A stretch of 64,000 nucleotides of DNA from JAHBNG01 sp039028975 (lineage in GTDB: Bacteria; Chloroflexota; Anaerolineae; Caldilineales; Caldilineaceae): NCBI GenBank assembly GCA_039028975.1, contig JBCCHB010000001.1, positions 186,001-250,000 of the forward strand. The letters are read 5' to 3'. The position numbers were made by a program, and so were the translations under genes. Shown piece by piece: positions 12,601 through 19,800 of the stretch (positions are counted from its first letter, which is position 1; every line of letters starts with the position of its first letter). Under the pieces are notes generated by a model that was not told the origin of the DNA, searched no databases, and was given only the letters and a program-made list of their open reading frames with translations.

Positions 12601-15600
12601 CCTGCAATCGCGCCCGCTTTGGCGGCTCGCTTGGCCGTCGTTAAATTCTCGAGAAGCTCGACACCACTGCCTGCAAGTCCTTTTTGGATCGAGCCAAAGG
12701 ATTCAACGGCTGCGGAAAGTTCGCCCAGGGTGGTTATGCTCATTTTGGTTGCGGTGAGCGCACGTTGAGACATGTTAAAATCAGGCCCCGCAAAGGAAAC
12801 CACGGCAACAAGAATACCCGCGGCAGTTGCCCCGTTCTTCGCCGCCCTTTGCCACGAGCTGCTATCGGGGTTGATCTTAAATTTTCTCTTGCGCAGCTCG
12901 CTTGCCCCCTTTTTGAGAAGACCTTTGGAGCCCTTAATGGAAGACGCATACGCATTGCTGGACAATTCGCCGCGCGTCGCGCGGGCGGTCACGCCGAAGG
13001 TATCGAGAATTTTGCTCTTACCCAGACTGCCGGTGATTGGCGAGGAGATTTGCTCACCTTCGGCCTCAACAAAGATCTCCTGATCAATCAGCGCTTGATA
13101 GAGATCCAACTGTTTGTCGGCTAGGCTGACAAAGGCTGGTACGTCCGGGCTTAGCGTCAGGCTGGCGCTGTCGACCAAATAGTCTTCAACTGGATCGTTT
13201 ATGGGGTCAACAACCAGATTGCCTGCACGCTCGACGCTGCTCGTCCAGCCATGGACCATGCTGAGATAGTAGCTCTCGGCCAGAACAATCAGGCCAGCGC
13301 GCGCGTTTTGAAGATTTAAAATGCTCTCGCCGGGTGCGAGAAGAGAAGTGATGTCGCTATCGTCAAGCACAGCATCCAGATTGGGGTTGAGCGAATCAAT
13401 CACATAGTCACCAAGGTCGGCTGCGTTCCATTGGGCGCCGTTGTATTTGTAGGGGTTCCATTTGACGGAACCGTGAACCACGCCTTCCTGTGCGCTGAGG
13501 TCAACGGCAATCGTCGCACCAGAGATCGAAACGGCGCTGCTGTCTTCCAATACGGCTGCACGAGAGGTCTCTTCACGCAAGAGTATCAAATTTACCTCAT
13601 CGTCAACGTTTAGATCGGGGCTGCCATCATAGGTGTCGGCCAATATCTGGGGGATTTGTTCGATTATCATCGCCTCCAGACCGTCAACCTGATCGGCCGC
13701 GCTGTTGTCCAGCAGGACCTTGAGCTGACCATTATCGATCCCCCACAGTTGGTCTGCGCCATTGGCATAGGGGGCAGCACCTTCATTATCAAAACGGTTC
13801 TTCACCTCTTCAATATCGAAGCGGTCGTCAATATCATAGCTGTTGGACGCATTAGGAATGACCTTGCCCTGGCTGAAGGATTGGTTCAAGCCATTGGAAA
13901 GCCGCCACAGATCCTCTTCCACATCGACGGCAAGTGCATCAGTTTGGGCAACAACGGCTGTCTGCACGTCGGTAAATTCGGTCACGTTCATGCCGGTGAC
14001 GGTAAAGTTATCGTCATAGACGTGCAGGACAGAGCTTGCCTCGTTCGTCTCCCAGTTGGCATCGTCGGCGCACCATTCGTCATAAGCGACTTTTTGCAGA
14101 TTGTCCGAGTTGTCGCAATAGTCGTTGTGACCCGTCACAAACCAGACCACGCGTGCTGTATGGTTGTTGCCCCACGCCGCAGTCTGGGGGCGATAGAGCA
14201 TGCGCGCGCTCCACGCCACGGGCGCATCGCCCACGCCGTCGGTGACGACAGAGAGAGGAACGTAGGCGATGATCGTATTGTCCTCATCACTTTGGCTCAC
14301 GCTAATGCCATATTTCTCCAGCGCTGCGGTATCGAGCCACTCATCGATGGTGTCGTTGGCCGCTACATCGTTGATGGTTTTGCCTGCGAGGATAGGCAAG
14401 CTCCCCACGCGATTGGCGTTGTTGGTCGCGGGATTGGGGATGGTAACCTCCAGCATGGGGATCAGGTTGATGACCTCATCCTTTACTTTGGTGACCTGCC
14501 CTGCTTTGTCCCTAGGCCAGTTGAACTGATTGTTGGTTTGCCACAGGTGAGCTGGGTTATCGGGACGGATCTGGTATTCAACGACCAATGTTTCGTTGGG
14601 CGTATAGCCGCTAATGTTTAGCGCCAGGCTCTCTTGCGCGCTGGCGGTCAAATCGCCAGTATAGTAGGGTGAGAGATCAGCGGCATCCGGTATGCCATCG
14701 CCATCATTGTCAAAGTCAAAGGCATCGGGTGCACCGTCGCCGTCGCTGTCGGCGCAGAGGTTGTTAGAAACGTCGTTACCGCTCAGCGTGCCATCAATGT
14801 TGACATCCACGCGCGCGGCACATTCACTCCAATCACTTTGACCATCGCCGTTGGAGTCGAAATCAAGTGGATTGAGATACCATTGTCGCCCGTTGTTAAA
14901 GCCAGCCACCTCGGCCAGATCACTGAGTAGGTCTCCGTCGGAGTCGACATTGTCGGGGTCGGTGCCTAATTGGTAAAGCTCCACACCGTTGGTTAGGCCA
15001 TCACCGTCGCAATCTTCGTCGGTAGCAGTGAGGAGGCAATCTCCCTGGAGCACACTGGCATCAACCGATCCGCTAATTGTGGAGCCGCTTGGCGCTGAGT
15101 CGTCTAGGGTCGATGATGTGCTTTGTAGGTTGCGTTGGTCGCTTCCGTTCTGCAATACTGCTGGGAAGAAGGTAAGCTGTTGGGTGCCTTCTTCCGCAGA
15201 GTTCTTAGAAGTTAGGGGCGTTGCCAGCGGGTCGACCGTTGGGTTAAACGAACTCTCTTCATCTGGCGCCTGGACTGCTTCCTGCTGTGCTTGCTGCGCC
15301 TCGACCGTCGCCTGTCTCTCTTCTTGCCATAGGGAATAGGCATGGAGTTGATTGGTCTGCAGCAGTGGCGTCACTACCATCGCTGCGATGACTGCAAACG
15401 CAACCGCGACATAGACATGCCGGGAGCGGCCGTGGGTAATGAGAAAGAGGACAACCGCTATCAATAACGCCAGCAGGGCCAAGTTGATACCAAACGTCTG
15501 CAAATCTTCTGCCGTAAGCGTATCCACACTAGAAAAAAGAGAGAGCGGATCCTCTAGCAGGATGGAGGGATTTTCTATGAGACGGGGCATGAGCCAAAAG

Positions 15601-16436
15601 AGATGATTGTTGATGATGTCGCTCTCCCAACCAGAGAAATTGGTGACGATATCGACCTCGGCTCGATTCATGGCTCCCTTCTCTGGGGGGAATGCTAGAT
15701 GGAGCACCTGATGAACGGGCAGACCGTCGGCATTGACCCAGAGCTTGCCGTGGCCCTGCATATCGACAAAGCGCTGCGCGACATCCAGGGTCATGCTCGG
15801 CGGGAGTTCACCATTGCGTCGCATTTGATCTTGGGTCTGCTGGCGCATGTACTCCGCAAAACGTGGCCCGCTGATATTAAAGGTAAAGAGCGTTGTGGCA
15901 TCCGTAACTTGCGCAGCAGTCACGACGTCAACCTCTTCCGTTTTTGTCCAATTCTCAACGAGTTGGATATTTTTGGCAGCGGATGCAAAGCCCATCACAT
16001 CGTTACCAGGCGCAAAGATCATGCCGGGATCGTCGAGTTCGATCCACGCTTCATTCGCGCTCGTGCGCCCAAAGGCGGTATCTTGCTCTACCCGAATCTC
16101 AAGTGCTTTGCCATCGTTCTGGAGATGTAATGTCATCTCCTCGTCGGGTATGTTGGCCCGTCCGCTGGCTAACACCTGGCTTGTTTCGGGGCCACGTCCT
16201 ATATTTTCGACGCGGGGCATCGGGTAGTTGGTTTGTAAGACGTTGGCATCAAAATCGTAGCGGCCAATATCTCTTGCCAGCGTCCAGACGCGTTGAAACT
16301 GATGCTGGGTCGTCAGCGGCACCGCGGCCACCAACGACGGCCACAAAAAGAGCGTCAGTAGCCCAATACAGGCGAGCCAGAGCCAACTACTCTTTCTTAA
16401 ACGTTTTCGTAGACGTTTTTTTAGTTGTGTATGCAT
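3657..16436 (-). CDS. Giant (4259 aa) secreted modular LamG/TSP3/DUF11/cadherin-like surface protein
   Basis: A very large exported protein. The ATG at 16436 has AAGGAA 6 bases upstream. Approximate residues: hydrophobic signal segment 18-38; further hydrophobic segments 310-350; calcium-binding thrombospondin type 3-like DxDxDG repeats 465-600; hydrophobic helices 1195-1360; a second TSP3 block 1583-1662; LamG jellyrolls at 1840-2040, 2296-2495, 2522-2730, 3813-4010 and 4020-4215; Ig-like regions between them; a DUF11 repeat 2990-3095 (LEVTKSVTP); a beta-helix/choice-of-anchor-type segment 3100-3435; three putative-Ig repeats 3440-3715; and a cadherin-like domain 3716-3808. The tail is LFLPLIST. 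Likely role: cell-surface or sheath adhesin binding glycans or neighbouring cells, stabilised by calcium; no catalytic site was recognised. It stands alone, between two STAND regulators and divergent from the second. The two hydrophobic clusters mean part may stay in the membrane. Confidence 0.88.
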   Translation of the reverse strand: MHTQLKKRLRKRLRKSSWLWLACIGLLTLFLWPSLVAAVPLTTQHQFQRVWTLARDIGRYDFDANVLQTNYPMPRVENIGRGPETSQVLASGRANIPDEEMTLHLQNDGKALEIRVEQDTAFGRTSANEAWIELDDPGMIFAPGNDVMGFASAAKNIQLVENWTKTEEVDVVTAAQVTDATTLFTFNISGPRFAEYMRQQTQDQMRRNGELPPSMTLDVAQRFVDMQGHGKLWVNADGLPVHQVLHLAFPPEKGAMNRAEVDIVTNFSGWESDIINNHLFWLMPRLIENPSILLEDPLSLFSSVDTLTAEDLQTFGINLALLALLIAVVLFLITHGRSRHVYVAVAFAVIAAMVVTPLLQTNQLHAYSLWQEERQATVEAQQAQQEAVQAPDEESSFNPTVDPLATPLTSKNSAEEGTQQLTFFPAVLQNGSDQRNLQSTSSTLDDSAPSGSTISGSVDASVLQGDCLLTATDEDCDGDGLTNGVELYQLGTDPDNVDSDGDLLSDLAEVAGFNNGRQWYLNPLDFDSNGDGQSDWSECAARVDVNIDGTLSGNDVSNNLCADSDGDGAPDAFDFDNDGDGIPDAADLSPYYTGDLTASAQESLALNISGYTPNETLVVEYQIRPDNPAHLWQTNNQFNWPRDKAGQVTKVKDEVINLIPMLEVTIPNPATNNANRVGSLPILAGKTINDVAANDTIDEWLDTAALEKYGISVSQSDEDNTIIAYVPLSVVTDGVGDAPVAWSARMLYRPQTAAWGNNHTARVVWFVTGHNDYCDNSDNLQKVAYDEWCADDANWETNEASSVLHVYDDNFTVTGMNVTEFTDVQTAVVAQTDALAVDVEEDLWRLSNGLNQSFSQGKVIPNASNSYDIDDRFDIEEVKNRFDNEGAAPYANGADQLWGIDNGQLKVLLDNSAADQVDGLEAMIIEQIPQILADTYDGSPDLNVDDEVNLILLREETSRAAVLEDSSAVSISGATIAVDLSAQEGVVHGSVKWNPYKYNGAQWNAADLGDYVIDSLNPNLDAVLDDSDITSLLAPGESILNLQNARAGLIVLAESYYLSMVHGWTSSVERAGNLVVDPINDPVEDYLVDSASLTLSPDVPAFVSLADKQLDLYQALIDQEIFVEAEGEQISSPITGSLGKSKILDTFGVTARATRGELSSNAYASSIKGSKGLLKKGASELRKRKFKINPDSSSWQRAAKNGATAAGILVAVVSFAGPDFNMSQRALTATKMSITTLGELSAAVESFGSIQKGLAGSGVELLENLTTAKRAAKAGAIAGVFIEGGIIVGVTLYTIIDGDLKPGTIAFNDVILEASLQLAVSIVLTVIGAIFPVGTAIVAIISLIDALAFAVCKIIDLAEGEDETSEDVDKWVCGGITGAVVEGLTSIIHDVWLTVDLTAKDRLDIALHEPQIDASQGFIEGVEVDYRLDVTSTLPFNRPPSGSEIDISFTYDQLRSKMRRSAMGYYLQQSQIDHHDELDFGDVSWGNDNTEVFQPSLTLTYDEAGINQRAAMYFTESYNVVNLECWGFVFTSSATCEEHPVRGSNHTALDDLVLDIFPATLDDFLRHDESGYKLSWFAGSINYRDADVDGDSLVTFADPYPNNPDGDGDGLSDAWELNNGLDPEQADRDNDGLNDYWEVFYGTNPQRSDTDADGLADGLEFAHSQALHPRQADTQAWIGGWPVAYGNDANDNILVTVVSADPLSADGDLDALLDAEERVYSTNPNVGFEFNPLSIDATIATRSVQAGVVGLNDSVAYTATLQNEDDVQTISGDLLVEIPVGDIQASQSIATLLPDAETTVSGVSSVGTVAATAYTSVTVRAEISLDLPGEMTTDPSGDALLNFHFDEANTTGAFANVGTLGGQATCNPSATDGGCPQAGAKGKVSNSIRLPGERIAQYPHSDALELDTFAVGLWVKPYTWGSRNIQRPLISGPQSLELNNIERIEFTIKDSSCTSETTLRTQTPLIEGRWTHVLATYDGATMQVYIDGILDPITQPHTGGVCKTDDQPFTIGSAFWGELDELLLFDGAFSAADATALYEYQLGLFDVTQQLPIIIDATGPENVLLLDTDLPNEPVMLGISAIDDLSTVEAVNITISSPSSGVEVVTAEQDDSGTGLWYFMFTPTGEGEYTFDIDAEDAVFNVGSNQVLVYVDDTSPTADLRKPTPASVVTSNSDDISEDNQLTLEGFIHDNRGLDDSMVIDVHDWTGTSIQSAQAISLTRRADLDSPWAVDYLVPERAYGRYDVVATMQDAVGNETTESIATIDVDDFGPWADITLSDTAISDSQISGTVSDLRYNAVNRAFHFHFEEAAGATAFVDATQNHFVATCSADACPTAGQSSQHGSALQFDGGDSLTLAANEYLELTNGTLMAWVQSANGGTLLAASDGATTGFNWQLANDLSSMSLTTASGTESAAITMNANEWTHLALVIEDGQWTGYVNGLATAAVTQTLGTQAGLPLHIGSANGSGHFNGLMDEVLVYRHALTANEIYNIANPLDTTVVELEYQARYMNGAIWPGVDPDGLQVYLPLDDPRGSTDFAYSSYLITDTVNCSTCPTAGAPGEFGKALNFGIEEFVTINGTEALDHNELTVSFWTKILSQTPVHFYDLIGKGNASWRIFAGPNNQAVDGRVVFQTPGLEEINTSNFDLVSDVAINDGEWHHIVATFDGRTKAIYIDGNLSASVESEGAIWTDNDMPITIGDPSLEFVGAATVDEVAIFNRGLTEDEILILRDWEPWQTATLDASNTLFSTWQGALPNELEGLYSIALRAMDNQGNVQVSPRAWIGPIDLRAPEVTLSYKSLPNDNVQAHCMATDLNISDAGWVCPAGEPTNATRLSADWFVDYFSPITRTVALASTVQTLATTEDGTMTACDLHGNCSSVTVAQTFTPEGIAILEPINGTVLTNYEPLTISGEVWSDNKINVVVVRVNGQTIANINWSLVERGRDGTWSVTWTPTPGTPVFELEALMVTEEYNGSSFDPAEPGVFIDESETLVYAPSLEVTKSVTPQFVFSGDPVVYTVVVANNGLNALENVQISDTLPDGVTATTSVTGIDEAIDLALGEAVTYTIPAVVTATEGEVVNTVHVEHVTFSDSDSATVAICGETMVVENGNDSGVGSFAHAVENVCPGGTITFVGDLTVTLIDDPTNFAPRFLIDRPMTIDGSGYDVVIDAGGERLVSFAGGADPVMLQDLTIRNAYSESGPVIGVDQGAAVTMKRVTLTGISALDAPAYVNNGVLNFIDSTVFGDSISVEGNNDTSAIVNGETGLLVFQNSTAVPSLSNASGGIVVVEQSTLVDDIDDDSDDDSNDISLFAPTRRIENAGEVRFSSSIVVMPIEDEGDCRGSGSFIDLGYNLFASGSLCPTNSGTTQTVDPSLLFTEVLEELADNGGATQTYALRSGSPALDAIPNGENECGGLISMDQRGVTRPQNGACDIGAYEFDGTISNAAPVLDAIPSQSVLQGETLTFTATASDANGDSLTFSLGDGSAAATIDASTGVFTWATDAAITTGVYSATVIVSDGVLTDSQGVEITVSVDNVAPIFDPMPNQTVTQGETISFTVSASDANGDVVTYSMEWTPAGAQFDTNTGLFTWATTDQDPVGITNLRFFAADGEATSELTVAITINLGSTAPVLDAIPEQSVLQGETLTFTATASDANGDSLTFSLGDAPAAATIDASTGVLTWATDSAVATGVYSATVIVSDGVLTDSQSVEITVIQGNVAPVANGNEYITEEDVAIIESAPGLLGNDSDATGDTLTALLVDSPSSGTLTLNGDGSFTYTPNLYFVGSDSFTYKASDGTLESSVASVSIQVNASNTQLYLPLDETDGDVTAASVVTVTTFSDLSGNDHNASCDDAAGVCPLLGQSGHQGNAALFDGVDDYLVAPHVLDPGARQFSAEIWFNVTTLPTSGRSILLSQKSGTSENVGRTWLALDTNGALVSFLGSGATTSSTTVTPGQWHHAAVTYDGTTVNLYLDGKLENSKVKTMESNVGEMYIGASKNVTNYFHGLIDEVALYDRALSVAELTQNMQLHLPFDEAAGVTTFEDRSDNGYTTTCDAGTDTCPVAGNGGEYNAAATFDGTNDYLTVPQVLDPAATHFTAAAWFQPGAVGPGQLILLAQQTGTGTGRTWLGINPQGRLFTFLGGSGLSSSTPVTVNEWHHAAVSYDGQTIRVYLDGQLVNSQDRTMEASDGGIVIGVHKNLSGSFFAGKIDELIIIDRALSEAEIGLLAISSNSDAADTIPTNLPVSDEPDGEAMTTLFLPLISTQ
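5308..5564 (-). repeat. Intragenic domain repeat, copy a (putative-Ig unit 3)
   Basis: This 257-bp stretch inside the giant gene is nearly identical to 5854-6110 at the nucleotide level, including third codon positions. It encodes one putative-Ig repeat with the motifs ASDANGDSLTFSLGD and GVYSATVIVSDGVLTDSQ. The intervening unit (about 5565-5853) is a more diverged relative. This indicates a recent internal duplication or gene-conversion event. Confidence 0.8.
5854..6110 (-). repeat. Intragenic domain repeat, copy b (putative-Ig unit 1)
   Basis: Partner of the repeat at 5308-5564, with the same 257-bp length and no visible indel. Substitutions are scattered and few. See copy a. Confidence 0.8.
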
Positions 16437-16490
16437 GGGAAATTCCTTATTGAATTGAGTTGCAGGAAACGTTTCTTCTGTGAGTATTGG

Positions 16491-16578
16491 CCCTCACCCC
16501 TAGCCCCTCTCCCAGCTTGGGAGGGGGGACTATTGCTCCTTTCTCTCACAGATGGGGGAAGGGCCGGGGATGGGGGCC
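16491..16578. repeat. Dispersed palindromic repeat of the CCCTCACCCCTAGCCCC type
   Basis: An imperfect palindrome: the left arm CCCTCACCCCTAGCCCC pairs with the right arm (GGGCCGGGGATGGGGG), and an inner CCTCTCCCAGCTTGGGAGG hairpin sits in the left half. Elements starting with this motif are familiar as dispersed extragenic repeats in many bacterial genomes. It lies in the 413-bp divergent region between the giant gene and the STAND gene. Confidence 0.6.
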
Positions 16579-16728
16579 TATCCGTCAGAAATTTTGTGAC
16601 AGTTGTCGTGACACGACATAGGTCGAGTATAGTCACAAAACGTGTCCAACTCGCGTCTGGGTCGGTTCTGTAGCGTTTCAAAGCGTGTTAAAAACGTGTC
16701 CACATAGATCGGAACGTCATATACGCTT

Positions 16729-16756
16729 TTGTCCTTGCCTAGCAAGGCTGTATAAT
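16729..16756 (+). promoter_or_regulatory. Putative sigma70-type promoter for the STAND gene
   Basis: A perfect TATAAT at 16751-16756 is preceded, after 16 bases, by TTGTCC at 16729-16734 (consensus TTGACA). It points toward the STAND gene, whose ATG is 94 bp downstream. The match is by eye only. Confidence 0.5.
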
Positions 16757-16849
16757 GATGGAAGCAATCGAGCAGCTGGCCAGCTTATTTTCGTCTTTAT
16801 CTTGCATCCTTATTAGGACAGCCCTGTTCTCCATGCAGTAGGCCATTGT

Positions 16850-19800
16850 ATGACCCAACTCCGATTTAACTTCCTTGGCGGCTTTGTCGTCACCGAGAGA
16901 GAAACCCAGCTAGATAGCTTCCGTTCTGATAAGGCACGGGCACTGCTAGCCTATCTTGCTCTGGAGCCACGGATCCACATGAGGCGAGTGCTTGCAGGCC
17001 TCTTCTGGCCCGATATCGCGGAGAAAAATGCGCTCACCAACTTGCGCACAACGCTTCACCGTCTACGCCAAGCATTAGCCGCGGCCAAGTCAGTCGATGT
17101 CAATGATCTCTTCATCATTACGCGCCATACGGTAGAGTTTGTAACGGAAACGGCCACCACCGATGTGCTCCAATTCGAAGAGGTGCTCGATGCTGCGTCG
17201 CTAAAGATAGATGGACCGCCAAACGGACAGGCAAACGGACGGGCAAACCCTCCAACAGCGCCATCGGTCAACTACTTGAACCATCTAAGTAATGGTGTTT
17301 CGTTCTATCAGGGTGAATTGCTTGCTGGGTTCAGTCTGCTCGACGCACCCGCCTTTGATGAGTGGTTGCTCTTTCGCCGTGAAGAGCTTGTGCAGCGGGC
17401 ACTCCTCGCCATGCGCACCTTAGCAGATGGTTATGAAACGGGCGGCCACTTCAAGGAAGCCCACACGGTTGCCAATCGTCTGCTGGTACTGGATCCTTAT
17501 CGAGAAGAGACCCATAGCCAGATAATGCGCCTCCTTGCGTACTTGAAACTTCCCGATCAAGCCCTGCAAGCCTTCGAGCAGATGCGCCAACTCTTCCGCG
17601 CTGAGTTGGGTGTCGAGCCATCAGAAGAATCCCTGGCGCTGGCCCAACAGATTGCCGCAGGAGAATTTGCCAACAATCAGAATGACGAGATGACAGGGCG
17701 GCAAGATGACAAGATAACAGGGACCGCTCCTTTCACCCCTTCCCTACGTTCGGCTGAGCTCACGTCGAAGCCTCACCTATCCCCGAGTGTTGCTATCGGG
17801 GACACCCCTTCACCCTATCACCCCCTCACCCCTTTATCCTCTCTCGACCTACGCGACATCCCAGACCCGGGTCTCTTCTTTGGTCGCATCGAAGAACGCC
17901 AGGTAATTTCCCAGTGGCTACTGCATGATCGATGTCAAATTGTGACGATCTTGGCCATTGGTGGTATGGGGAAGACAACCTTGGCCGCACAGTGGGTGCG
18001 AGAAGTAGCGGGGACAATGGGCGAGGATCATTTCGACCAGATTTTCTGGCGTTCGCTTGTCAATGCCCCCCCTTTGGAAGAGCTGCTGCCCCCACTGCTC
18101 CAAATCCTCTCTGAGCAACAGCTGCGCGATATACCCACCAGTTCTGACGAACAGTTGCGCCTCTTGCTGGGGTATCTACGGGATAAACGTGTTATCCTGG
18201 TGTTGGATAATATGGAAAGCATCCTCGAAGCAGAGCGGGTCGGTACCTACCGGCCCGGTTATGAACCCTACGAACAGCTCATCCAGCAGATGGCAACCTA
18301 TGACCATCAGAGCCATCTGTTACTGACCAGCCGTGAGCGACCGCGTGGCTACGATCGCTTTGAAAAGGATGGCCTGCCGGTCCGCTCGCTGCAGTTAACG
18401 GGGTTAGACGATGATGCAAGCCACGATTTGCTTACGCAGCGGGGGTTGAGCGGGGACGATAATGATGAAGCCACACTCTTTGCGCGCTATTCAGGCAATC
18501 CGTTGGCGCTCAAGCTGGTAGCTGACACAGTGGATGAGCTTTTTGGCGGCGACCTCAATGAGTTCCTTGCGGAAGAATCGCTGATCTTTGATGATGTGCG
18601 AGACATTCTCGACCAGCACTTTGTGCGCCTCACAGACCTTGAACAGGAGATCCTCTTTTGGTTGGCGGTGGAGCGGGAAGGTTATTCACTCGCACCATTG
18701 CGCAAAAATCTCTTGCAGCAGCCGACTCAACGAAACCTTGTGGAAGGATTGCGCGGCCTGCAACGACGGGCACTCATCCAGCGCTCAGAAATCGGTTTTG
18801 GTTTGCAAAATGTGATCATTGAATATCTAACCGACCGCCTGGTAGAGGAAGTGAGTCAAGAGATCATCAGCGGTGATCTCAATCGCCTGCATCGACAGGC
18901 ATTAATCAAAGCCCAGGCCAAGGAGTATGTACGCAATAGCCAGGTGCGCCTGCTATTGGCACCGATTAGCGAACGGCTCATGGATACCTGGGGGCAGCAT
19001 GGTTTGGCTCGCCGACTAGATAAATCGCTTGAACAACTACGTTCCGATCCCCTTGCAAGGTCAAGTTATGCTGGCGGTAATTTTCTCAACCTGTTGCTCC
19101 ATCTTGACATTGATGTCACCGACTTCGACTTTTCGGGACTAGCGCTGTGGCAAGCGTGTCTACAAGATAAGACGTTGCAGAACGTCAATTTGCAGAATGC
19201 CGATTTGAGAGGTGCCCTTTTAACCGATAGTTTTGGTCGTATCTTTGCTGTAGACGTCAGCACTGATGGTGCCCTATTAGCGGCGGGAACTGACAATGGT
19301 GAGGTCCGCCTGTGGAGCCTGCCAGATATGACGCCCTCAAACATCCTGCAGGGTCATACAAATCGGGTACGTGACGTGGCCTTCAGCCCTATGCTGCAAG
19401 CGAATGGACAGTTATACTCAGCTCCGTTTGAAAACCCGAGTTTGCTCTCTCCTATAAAGGCTGGGGAAAACTCCGGTTTTCAAAGCGACCGCAGTATAGC
19501 AGAGCCGGTTCACTCTACGCAGACATCCTCTGGTACTCAGTTGCTTGCCAGCGCTAGCTTGGATGGATCCATACGCGTCTGGAATGCCCAGACTGACGAA
19601 CTTTTGCGCGTCTTTGCCGAAGGGGCGAATGCCTTCCTTGCCGTTGCATTTAGCCCCGACGGTCTCTTACTAGCAGGTGGTGGTGAGGACTGCACAATCT
19701 ATATTTGGGAGGTGGCTAGCGGTCGCCTGCGCTGTCAATTCTATCATCATACCAATTGGATCAATGGCTTGGCCTTTCATCCCGATGGGTCCATGTTGGC

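Noticed and set aside
13656..14621. Long open frame (321 codons) antisense to the giant gene
   Set aside because: It lies opposite a well-supported coding frame with clear domains, and its translation shows no family motif; such shadow frames are common in this GC range.
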